DNA of 64,000 nt from Engraulis encrasicolus (taxonomy: Eukaryota; Chordata; Actinopteri; Clupeiformes; Engraulidae), in NCBI RefSeq assembly GCF_034702125.1, contig NC_085876.1, positions 7,831,864 through 7,895,863 on the forward strand, read 5' to 3'. The translations under genes were made by a program, and so were the position numbers. How positions within the stretch are numbered: position 1 is the first letter of the stretch; each line of letters opens with the position of its first letter. Shown here piece by piece: positions 37,343 through 49,300 of this stretch. The notes below the pieces were generated by a model. It did not search any database. It worked only from the letters and a program-made list of their open reading frames with translations, and had not been told where the DNA came from.

Positions 37343-37474
37343 TCAGGCCTGGAGGCCGAGGGATCGCGCCGTGTTGAGCACGTCATCTCGCGTCAGGTAG
37401 CAGCCGCACAGCTGCCGCAGGCCCGTGAATGACTCCCTCCCGTGGAGCACACGCCAGTTGTCAATAAAGATCAC
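37343..37474 (-). CDS. tmlhe: tmlhe terminal coding exon 8
   Basis: Encodes [18 protein letters not shown] and [14 protein letters not shown], ending GLQA and stop. Contains the third iron ligand, His387. The stop is followed almost at once by the CU-rich tract. Confidence 0.97.
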   Translation of the reverse strand: MIFIDNWRVLHGRESFTGLRQLCGCYLTRDDVLNTARSLGLQA

Positions 37475-40400
37475 CTTATGGAATAAGAGTGCGTTTAGAA
37501 GGAAATGAAATATAATTGATTATTATGTTTTTTTGTTGTAAAATTGTTTTATTCCAGAATGATCAGTGATCAGTGTTTGCATGCAAGTAAGTGTTTTGAA
37601 AGAGATCCATGGAAGTGTCAAGAGCGAAGAGTGTTAATATTTATAATTAATTGTTAATAATTAGTGTAAGAAGACATCAGTAACACACAGCGAGCAAAGT
37701 AGACCAAATCAGCTTAGAGCAGCAAAAAACAAGCAAACCGGTTTAATACTGTAATACCCACAAGAGGACAGAATAATGAGTGACTCCCTTTAGATTTTTC
37801 AGAAATTGCAATTTTTGTTGAAAGCTGATACACTATGAGTTTGAAAATTTGAAAGACTTTGTTAATTTTTTGATGAGTTGCTTTGATTAGTGAAATGTGT
37901 TCTTCGTTCTTAGTATTGATGGATGCCAACAATGTATAAGATGCAAGATGAATGTCATGTCATGTACAAAGTTTTGAAGAATGATCTACAAAATATTTTT
38001 TGTTTTCGGGTGTATTGAGGCAACAAAGTGTGTGCTCATTCGTGCGTGCGGATGGGGGTGGTGGGTGGAGGGGGTTGTTTTAGACACTATAGATATAGGC
38101 CATATAGACCATCTGTTGTTGTTACACTGTGTGTAGGCAGAAACCATATTTTGGAGATTAAGGGTGCCCCCCTGCATTTAGAAACCCAAAACAAACAAAC
38201 TCCAGTCCTGCCAACAGTGCATGCACAGTCAGAGGTGAGGAAGAGCAACGATGACAAAGGAACCATAGGAAGAGATGGGCATGCGCAACTTCTACAATGA
38301 AGAGGAACTTTGGGTGCAAGTAAAACGAAACTCTTACATGTACAGTATGCAAGTGCACTCTGCAGGGGGTATACTGTAGTAACATGTAGTGATATTAAAT
38401 GTATGGAATATAGTCAAATTGGGCGAGAGGGGGAGATATAGAGCATGAGTGAGGGGCAGGGGCTACTTGTGATAAAATGGCCTAACCTTTAAGAGTGTAC
38501 CGTCACACCGGTGTGACGGGAATGTTCGGGCAGTGAAAGTTCTATAGAATTCTGGGCATCATTCAATAAAATATGGAATTGTAGAATCTTGCATTGTTAT
38601 AGAACGCATTCTTTTTATAGAATGCTCAAAAACCCACACTCTTAAAGGGGTAAGCCAGACAAAAAGGTTGGGAAACGCCACCACATGTTACGTAAACCAC
38701 CATGTCCACCACAAACCCATGTTGGGCTGCTGCACAGGGCCGAAACACGTCTGCGATGAATAAGGTGGTTTGGCAAATAAAGAGAATTAGCTTGAGAGGG
38801 TAATTTGTTTCGTTTGTTTTGCTGTGAGATAAAGGGATCGTACCTTGCCAGGAGTCAGCTTCACCCACAGCTCGTTGTCTGGGTCTCGTAACTCTTTGGT
38901 CAGCTCACGGTGTGCAACATACCAGCGCTGCACCACGTCGTGGGGGACTGTGTTGATCACGGCACGGTCATAGTTGTTATACCTGTAGGGATGGCGAAAA
39001 TGTAAAAATATCTTAACCGGTTACTGAGACTCATTAACCGGTGGTTAACCGGCAATCTTAAACGATATAACGTTCACGTGCCTGATAGGCACAGCACTGA
39101 ATTTTATTTTTCACATAAGCCTTTCTTTTTGCTGCTCAGACAGGACCTGTCATGTCCAGCCAGTGTCACCAGATGGAAAATGCTGTATTATCGTACCAAA
39201 ATCTCAAAATTATAGTTTTTGGGGCTTTTTGGGAGGAAATTATTATTATAATTATTATTACCAGTTAACCGGTGGCAGAAAATTTCACCGGTTATCGTTG
39301 AGCCGGTCGACTATCGGTTAACCGGTTACCAGTTAACATCCCTAATACCTGTAGGAGAAGATCATAGTAAACAGAAATTAAATACGCCCTTATGGATAGG
39401 GTGAAAGACAGAATGAATGGATACATGACTAGATATAGACACTGACTGAGAGACACACAGAAGGAGATTAAAACACACTTCTTCAGGACAGGGTGAATGA
39501 CAGAATGGATGGATGGATGGATGGATGGATGGATGGATGGATGTATGGATGGATGGATGGATGGATGGATGGATGGATGGATGGGTGGATGGATAAAAAC
39601 AATGAACAGAGTAGTACAGAACAGGCACACACGTGGAACAGAAATTAATGAAAGATAGAAATAAAGAAAGAAATAAAAGAAAGATAGAATGATACAAGGG
39701 AACAAACAAAGAAAGAACGTTTTGGGCAGACACACAGATGACTGATCAGCACCACCCGAAACAGTGTGGAGCAAAACATCAAAAGCGTTGGAGATGGCTG
39801 GCTATGACCGAGTGACTGTGAGGCAGAGGAAATGGAACAACGCTCCCAGTAAGTCTTTAGTGACATCTAACCACAAGGGGTGGAGGTGGCCTGGGGGGAA
39901 ACGTAATGGACTTGGGACTACCAACCCACAACTTGAAAGGCTCTTTTTGGCCATTGTGATCACACACACAGCATTTCACAGCACTCAGTGCACACGACAA
40001 ATGTTCCCCTCCGCATTTCCCTACCCATCACACCTGAACAGTCGGCTGCTATGACACAGCCGCTCAAGCCAGTAGTGCCACTGCAGGTACCCTGAGCATG
40101 GTAGGTACTGTGCGTACCTTCCCCCAACATCACTGCCACTGCTGCCCCCTGGGTACATGTGTGATGGGTTAACCACAGAGTCAATTCCATTGTGTGTATA
40201 CTATGTGCTGGTGAGTGTGGTGCTGAACTGGGAGATGGACCAAATGGCATCATGATGTCATGTTACGATATTGCCACAAGTATTTGCTAACCCTCCTTGA
40301 CTCACATATGAATCCCTTTCTTAAACCATTGGGTTCAATAGGAAATCAGTCCACCTTTTTCAGCTAATACAGCTTCAACTCATCTGGGAAGGCTGTCCAT

Positions 40401-43400
40401 TCATGGTTAAGGATTGTGTTATTAGGATTTTTTTGACTGCATTGGTGAGGTCGCACAATAGATGTTGGTCGAGAAGGCCTGGCTCTCAGTGTCTGCTCTA
40501 ATTCATCCCAAAGGTGTTCTTCTGGGTTACCATACTCTGTCATCCGTGTCTTTATATGGACCTTGCTTTGGGCACTGGTGCACAGTCATGTTGGAAGAGG
40601 AAAGGGGGCACACTTTACATTGTTCCCACAACGTTGGGAGCATGGAATTGTCCAATTATATTATAATTATTATTATAATTGTCCAATTGTATTATATTAT
40701 AGGAAGACAGATGCAAAAGAATAAAACAATTGCAACCTTGAGTACCTCAGAACTTCTCTTCCTGGACTAAACTTGAGAACCCCTACAATGATGAGCACCA
40801 AGGAAAAAAGGTGAAGACCCAGAAGCACTCCAATTACCTGCTTGTGTTTGTATTATATTATATTATATATTATATTATATTCTGAGCGTACCGTATCATG
40901 TAGACCTCGTTGTTCCAGGGGTAGACATTGAGCACAGGCCCAATGCCGATCATGTGGTTGCTATGGTCACTAAGGTTCTCCAGGTACTCGTGCTTAATGG
41001 GCACCTGCACAAGGAGACACAAACAACACAACACAAACAACAAGAAACAAACAAACAAGAGTAAACAAAACAGAAACATCAGTGACACCAGTGCTCCAGT
41101 CGATGTCTTTTTGATTATCATTATGTTTCGGGTCTGCACGCTTCATCAGCTGCATGGTCACCAAGTCGGTTTTCTTTTCTTTTGTAAGTAAAAATTTAAT
41201 CCTTTTCCTGACAGGTGCCGTCTTCATCGGAGGGTCACACAGAAGTCGGTGAGTGACGTGCTTTGTAATTAGCTTGTCAAGTCAAGTCAAGTCAAGTTTA
41301 TTGTCAATTTCTTTACATGCACTGGTCATACAAAGAATTTGAAATTGCGTTTCTTGCTCTCCCATGCAGACATAGACTAATCTAGGTAAGGACATAGACA
41401 GTATAGACATAGACAGTACTCATACATGGACATAGACAGTATGGACGTAGACATTGCTCATACAGACATTTAAAGTGCAATTGTGCAATTGTGTTAATAC
41501 TAACAGGGAGGACACACCTCTGTGACATCAGCGAATTACAAAGCACATCACACACCAACATCCATGTGACCCTCTGACAAAAGACGGAAGTTACTGAGCA
41601 CCGTCGAAACATGTCAGGTAAAGGATAGAACTTTCACATTTCTGAAACAAAAAGAAAAAACAATGACTTGATTTAATAAAAGAGTAAAGGAGACAGAACA
41701 GCACTCTGCTGGGCCTGACACTACAGAAGGTTAAGAACAAAACGTCTGACGGGGCAACAAAAGTACAGGCAACTAAGGGCTTCCGCACATAGGCTCCGAC
41801 AAAGTGCTGAGCACTGCTCCTCAAAAGTTCGATTCCATTGTTTTCAATGGAACCCTGCACACTGGCGCCGATGTCCACGGACATTCGCCGATATCTGATA
41901 GCAATTAGAGACGAGTTATATTTTGTCGGCGCGGGCCATTGACTCTCAATGCTATGTTCGTGTGAAATTGTGTTTGGGGGTCCGAATTATGTCGAAAGCG
42001 TAAGTGCACCGCAGTTCTGTCGGAGCCAATGTGCAGTCGGCCTAAGAGTTTCTTAACGGAATGAGCACCCAGTTGCTCTTTCCTTTTGCTGAGTTGAGCG
42101 CGTTATAAAGCTTATTTGGAATTGAATAAAACGGAGGTAATAGAGTAGACGCAATGCATCTAGATGGGCACTGCACCTGTGTGAGGAGCTCAAAGAGTTG
42201 CGGTGACTTCTGCAGAACTTTGTCTGCTGCGTAGAAGCCGTCCACCAGGAGCGTCCTGCCCCCCGTGCCGTCGTGCCTCAGGCAGTGGAACACCTGGATC
42301 CTGCAGAGCAAAAAAGACAAAGACACAAAGACACAATCAAACCCGAGGGGAGATCGCTCAACAAAAGGAACTTGGGGTACAAGGTTGCGGCTGATGATCC
42401 ATTGCCGCAAAGTCACAGCGTTAATGATGTGATGTGTGCTTTTTGTTTCCATTAATATTCCACGAATGACATTTCGACAAGTTTCTGCATTGATGCATGG
42501 TGCTGAGCAGGGCTGGACTTGCCATCTGGCATAGCGGGCATTTCCCGGTGTGCCCCACACCCTCATGGGCCCCTATTTTCAGAAATTGAAAAAAAACAGC
42601 AACAACAACAAAAGGGTGCAGGGCCCACCGGTGTGTCAGTTCTGCACTACTACTTATGAGGGGCCCCTTTAAGCCAAAAGTGCCCGTCCCTGTTTCTCCC
42701 CCTGCCCAGCCCTGGTACTGGGCAGAGATGTATAAAGTAGAGGTAGTCGTGATGTAATTACAAGACTAGTAATTTGATGTTACATAGTTGCAAATGAATA
42801 TACTACTAGTGTTGTATTTACATCCATCACAGTACTTCTGTTTCTACTTCACACATGTCTGAAATAGCTCAATGTGTACTGTATTTAATGTGGCAACGGA
42901 GCAAAACAGCTTGACCTCTTAATAAAACAAATGATGCTTCATCTAAAAAAGCTACAAATCGTGTTAGATATACTGTAGGGAATTATTGTCACAATTGTTA
43001 CAATGGTTGAGGAAAAGTATTGTTAAAACGACCAAACAACTTTTTTCCCCAATCCTGCCAAAACTGAGACAATTATCTTTTTTAGTAACCTGAGTGTCCC
43101 CAGCTGGTATGTTCTTGGTTCGTCTTCCCAATACCATCTGGGTATCCCCCATAACTGACAAGTTTTCGAATGAGATCTATAAAAACTCCTGGCATGTAAT
43201 TGGAAACACAATCTGTCCATCATCTTAACAGACGTACCACTTCAGCCACTCATATCTATGGTAACTCCCAACCAGCGATCCTGATTGGCTCATTTGTTCA
43301 GAAATGAATCTGACTTCCGCAACACTCAAATGGTTGCAAGAGGAAACCGCAATGCCCTCGCGTGGAGTTCGGTCAGGGTTTTTTGTTAGGTCAATCTGGC

Positions 43401-46307
43401 CAAATAATGGTAGAAATAACAGAATTTTTGGAAATAATGGTGGATCAAATCATTTATTAGTGTCAAAAGGAACCACATACAAATACCACTCACCTTGAGG
43501 TCTGAACGACCGAAATGTTGTGAACAATAAAACTGCAACTGTAATGGACGGTGATGAGGGGCATAGGCCCTAAGAATCCTCTAAGAAGCTGGTTCAGAAG
43601 TAAACCAGGTTAATTTAAAAGGTAAATCACATAATAGGAGAGCCTGGAATACTCTTTTTTAATTGAACCTGGTTTACTCCTGAAACAGCTTCTTAGTATA
43701 CCCCTCAGGGTATTTACTGTCTACTTCAAAACAAAGCACGTACCCACAGGGCTCCTGGAAGTATGCTGTGTCGGTGTGTCTGTCTAGTGCCAGTTTGGTG
43801 TAGGCCGTGTCCCCTCGGGAATAGTCCGAGGTGAAACTCCACATCCTACCGTACATCGTCTCCCTAGGTGTGAGAAGAATTTTAAAGAAAAAAAAGGAAA
43901 ACATGAGATTATGGTCTTGTTTTGACAGTAATAACAAACTTATAATCTCGCTTATCAAGTAACAAAGAAATTGTTAAAAAAAAAAAAAAAAAAACACAAC
44001 ACAAGCACATTTGTTCTATAACTTCTTAAATCAGTTTTTGGGAGGGAGAGGGGTGGAGAACCTCAGTTCTCGAGACAAAGCATTATCCTGTAATACTGAC
44101 GCTAACCACAAGAGGGCGTGTGCTCTCCATCATTTCAACATCCTGAAAAAATGATGAATCTGCATGGACATCCACTCCACAAGGAATAGCTTTGCAATTG
44201 TAACTATCAGTAGTTTCATATCTCTATAGACATGTAATTACACGCCAGCTTCTAGTCCACTTCCATATATCAATAGAGGCATATAGAAACAGCATGATTT
44301 TCAGTACACAAAGGCCCACCCAAACTAACCTCTTGTCTAATGATTCACACAGGTTTGATTCACAGGTCTGATGAAGAACGGTAACAAAAAATCTGCTCGG
44401 TCCTACACACATTTATGAATGATACAAACAATGTAAAAAGTTGATTGTTTCATCCAAACATTCAGGGCCCATGTTGTCCCATTGACTCTTAAGACTGGAA
44501 TATATTCAACTCCTATCATACTACAGTACAAGATATATTTATACATGTAAAACAACAACAAGTGTCTTTTATGCAGTCAGTATTGCTTGAGGTCCTGATT
44601 TTGCTCCTGTGGCTTGAGTTGAATGGGCTAGCTCTCCTAACCCCACCCCTGTGGTCTGCTCTCCTACCCCCACCGCTGTGGTCATGGCAGATGGAGGCCT
44701 ATCATTTAACAACAGATGGGGCCCAGGTGGGGGAGGTGGGCTGTGGGTGACGCCATTATAAGTGCATTTGCAAAAATGAAAAACTTGGAGGGGGAAGTAA
44801 GACAACTCCTTGGTCTGTATGGCAGTGTTTCCTGCATGAGGATTTAGGAACAGAAGTTCAGAGTGCTGCTCAGACCAATGTTCCCAGAAAAGGATTAAAG
44901 TGTAAAGCACAAAGGAAAATCTAAACACATTGTACTGAAACGACGAGCATGTGACTGTGATGTATTTGATACATAGATGTGTGCACAGTTTTTTCCTTGA
45001 TGTGTAATGTTTGACAATAATCATTGAATGTGCAGAATGTGCACATGCATTGTTCCAGAGCCGTATATTGTTCAAGCCAACACGCCACCTAGTGGCCAAA
45101 GAAACCCATTTAGTGATGAAAAACAGTGAGTGGATAGGGAGTGTGATATGATTGATGACGATATTAAACCGTGAAGAATAACGAGTAGAAGGTTGTCGAC
45201 AATCTGCCAAAGTGGAGAAATCGAATACATTGCATAGATTGCCTAGGAGTGATAATGTTACTTAATCAGAGAGATGATCACTTTATCAGAGTGATGTTTT
45301 CTTACTGTTGCTGTCTTCACTTCTATTTTTTACTCAATTTATTATATTCCAACAGAGGAATTTGTAAACATATTAGTAATTCAAATCTGTTCAGAAAGGT
45401 TTGTAGCACTAAAATGTCTGTTTTTGTCTGTTGTTTTTGTCTTTTTCCTGATGGAAGACTGTGATTTTTAAAAAGTGAAATATAGATTTTATGTAAAATG
45501 TTATGTCAATTTTATGACATTTTAGCCAAATCGACAACCCTAAAGTGGAAACTTCACATGCAAACAAGTCACTGTCCCCAATTTTCTCCAGTGATTTACC
45601 AAATCAGTTTATTCTAATCAATTCATCCCATCTCCCCACTCATTTCCTGTCTCTTCTCCACTGTCCTGTCAAAAATGAAGGCATAAAAGCCCTAAAAATA
45701 TATATTTAAAAATAAAAAGAAAGAAAGTGAAAATGAGTCACCTGATGAGGCTGACCCTCTGCGTGACCTTCTCCGTGTCCTCCACGGTGGCGGGCACGTC
45801 GTCCACAAAGGCGATGCCGTAGAGCAGGAAGTTGTTCATGAAGCGCTTCAGCTCCTTGTCGCAGGTCATGAACTGCTCGAAGGTGACGTTGGGGGCGCCA
45901 GCGCGGGCGCGTGCGTACCCCGCAGCGTTCCACAGGGAGCGTGGGTGCATGGCCGTCTGCTTCTGGCCCTCGTAGCTGTGCTTCGCCAGCCAGTCCAGCT
46001 TGTATTGGGTAGCGTGCCCATCTGGCCCTATGTGACAGACAGAAAACAGAAAGATGGATGGATGGATGGATGGATGGATGGATGGATGGATGGATGGATG
46101 GATGGATGGATGGATGGATGGATGGATGGATGGATGGATGGATGGAATGAACACAGAAAGCTTAAAATACATATTTTGGACACAGACAAAAAGAAAGAAA
46201 TACAGAAGGGGAGAAAGAGAGAGGGAGGAGGAGGGGATGTAGAGGGAGATAAGGAATTACAAAACACAGACATACTACAGACAAAGAAAGAAAGAAAGAA
46301 GGAAGGA

Positions 46308-46347
<40 letters not shown>

Positions 46348-49300
46348 ACAAGTGTCAGCATGCAGGGATGGGTTTAGGGGTGGTGGCGTTGATGGGGGAT
46401 TGGAGAGGTCACTTGACCTCGGTGAAGATAGAGTTACTTAAATAACCTGTGAGGCTTTTTTTCACTGCCATATTGGGGTGGCCAGTGAGGATTCTCAGAC
46501 ATTCAGTCAAAAGAGTTCAGTTGTAGGAAACTGGAAAAGAGAGACTTGAGAGGCTGGGACTTTTTAAGTTCTTCGTATACTTTGTACACAGGTTTATCGT
46601 TTGCAAACAATCCCTGGCTGCGTGACCCTGGCTGTGCACGGTTCAGCCTCTGATTTTGGAAACGGCTGTCGGTCAAAAAATGAGCTTACATGGTTGGCTG
46701 CTTAGCATCTTGCCCTTCCTCACAACACAAATGTTTGTAAACGAAAAACCTATGTCAGGGAGGAGGTGGAACAATTAGAGAGGCTTTGCACAAGACAGGT
46801 GAATGGGGATTAAATCTCAGAGAAGGCGGGGAATAGGAAGGCTGCTGTCAATCACTCCTCGGGTCCTCCGGAACTACGTTTAAGAAACAACATTACTACA
46901 CTATTACTGTAATGGTGTATGCAAGCCTTTTCACATGACAATGGCCACGTCACGGACAGTGTGAATTGGCCTGAGAGTTGCTGACCACCATGTGACAAGC
47001 TCCTTTGAGTGAGATATTACACGGCGCTAGCTACGTTTGTTGGAATGGTTGCTTGGTGTTGACGTCTTTGCGTTATGCCGAGTCAGCGCTCTCTGACACA
47101 TTTTATGAGACTCAAAGTCTGTCCTTCCTTATCTTCTGCACAGCATGCTTTCAGCAGACTGCAGTTTGCAAAACGTTTGGGAGCACCTGAATAACGAAAT
47201 AAGTGTACAAAATTCAGTTCAGTGGTCTCTTTGGGAAATGCGCTCTGCTCATCTCCTGATGAGTAAATATGACCAGTAATATTAGTAAGGCTGGATTTAA
47301 AGTAGTGCCCAGGTCACTCATAGAAATTATTACATTGCTGCATACACTCTAGCACATGCACATAAGCAGACACAAAAAGCTCCTCTGCCTTACCCTTACC
47401 TTCATGAATGAGAGTGAGCTCAATACTACACCACTAAAAGCAGGGTTAAGCTTAAACAAGAACTAGTACAAGACTGGGCTTTAAGCCATGATACTTGCAG
47501 GACCCCTCAGACATGAACAATTACACTACTACACACATTTCTATTGTACACATACACATTATTCTACACATTATTCCACAACAGGGTTTATCCCAATTCT
47601 TAATTGTTAAAGACGGGCTACCTTGACAATAAACACCTACCACCTTGACTAGGTCTCCTGAGAAGATAAAAATGCTGTGTTGTGAGTGTTTTACAGTTTG
47701 TCCACCAGAAAATGTATGCTTTTTTTCAGGTTTTCACATATTTCACACAAAACTGCGCAAAATGCCCTTTTTAAGAATGATACAGTAGTTGCATGTCTCT
47801 GATACCGGCGAACCTCCCACCACCTTCACTGATGAAAATTCTCCAGTAAACACTGCACTATTACTCGATTACCGTACTCCGTGCAAGGTTAGTGGTCCTG
47901 GTTAGAGTTAGACTCACATGTTAGGTAAAGGCTCTCGCCGTCTGTCCTTGCCTTGTCTGGTCGGATGCTGAGGTCGATGGTGGCGGTGTCCAGGCTGCGC
48001 TGGTTGGTCTTGGTGTTGTAGCAGGAAGCGGAGCGACAGTGGTCCCGCAGCCACAGGTAGTCAAACTGCATCACCAGTCCACCGTAGCTCACCTCTTATG
48101 AAAACAAGAAGACAATAAGTTATAGGTTATAGGAAAAGACAACAAATTATTGGTTAAAGGAAAACAGACAATGAGTTTATAGGTTAGGTATTTTCGTTTA
48201 AATAGCACACATGGCTGCCCCAATGTGCTGTTGTAATAAGACACAGAGCGGCTGTGATATCGCAGCCAAAGGCAGTCAAACTGCATATCCAGCCCACCGT
48301 AGCTCACCTCTGATGACAACAGGTTAGGTCAGTGCTATTCAACTTCAATACCAAGAGAGCCAAATTGAAAAAAATCACTGGGTTTTCGAGGGGCCACGTA
48401 AAACACAAAAAGTCAGTCACTGGAGCACAGGACATTTTACGCAGGCTTCCTGCCTATGGGCTACTACTGTACCTGAAAAGGCCTAGAATACGTCTTTCCA
48501 TGTAAATAGCACACTTATTTATATTGTAACAAACAACAGCGCTGGCCCAAAGTGCTGTTGAAGCACGAGACTGGGTGGCAGTTGCAACAGGTAGTCAAAC
48601 TACATAACCAACTCCCTATAGTTCACCTATGACGAAAACAGACATCACAAACTTAGAGGTTAGCTACATTGGGTTAGCTTTTAATTGAAATAGCACATTC
48701 ATATTGTAACAAACAACAGTGCTGCCCCAAATGTGCTGGTTGTCTCTGCCACAGGTAATCGAACTGCATAGCCATCCCCCCGTATCTCACCTCTGGCAGA
48801 AAAAGAAAGATAAAGTTATAGGTTATGTCTTTTCATTTAAATATCACGACAACAACAACACAACAGCACAACAACAGCCCTGGGGGGTAATTTCAAAAAA
48901 CTGGTTAAGTGATGAACTTGGTTAAGAGAAACAGGGAGACTACAAGTCATGAGTCATTTCACATGCTGTATATCAGGGGTCCTCAAACTTTTCTCTGGGG
49001 GCCACATTATCGTTCTTGACTGTGATCAGGGGCCGGGATTAATCATGTGGGTTGTATACTAGGCCACTGGCTGCCATAATTTCTAGCACAGCAATCGCCA
49101 TTACACGGTGAAGAAGGGCTCTGTCCGAAATGTTTGTAGGCGAATAAACTGAGGAAAATCTGAAGAGTGCTGACCTTCGCTTCCTTCATTCATAATTTCT
49201 AGCACAAAATAGTTCATCATTACAAGTGATTTGCAAAAGAAGTGAGTGAGTACTTCACATGTTTTTCCCACCGGCATTCCTTTTAATTTCCAATAACTAT

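Noticed and set aside
36878..37386. Arg/Glu-rich and Ser/Leu/Pro-rich frames up to 152 codons
   Set aside because: Products of the AGGAG tract; the reverse frame also runs through the tmlhe last exon in the wrong frame.
39292..39774. IHPS-repeat reading frames (also at 45738-46445)
   Set aside because: Artefacts of (GGAT)n arrays; only the tmlhe exon 3 portion of the second one is real coding sequence.
44569..45210. 213-codon open frame on the minus strand
   Set aside because: Lies in tmlhe intron 3, contains low-complexity Pro runs, has no recognisable domain, and no splice site joins it to tmlhe in phase.
48089..48319. Alternative tmlhe exon 2
   Set aside because: The copy has an acceptor and open frame but no donor in place and altered conserved residues; read as a decayed duplicate.
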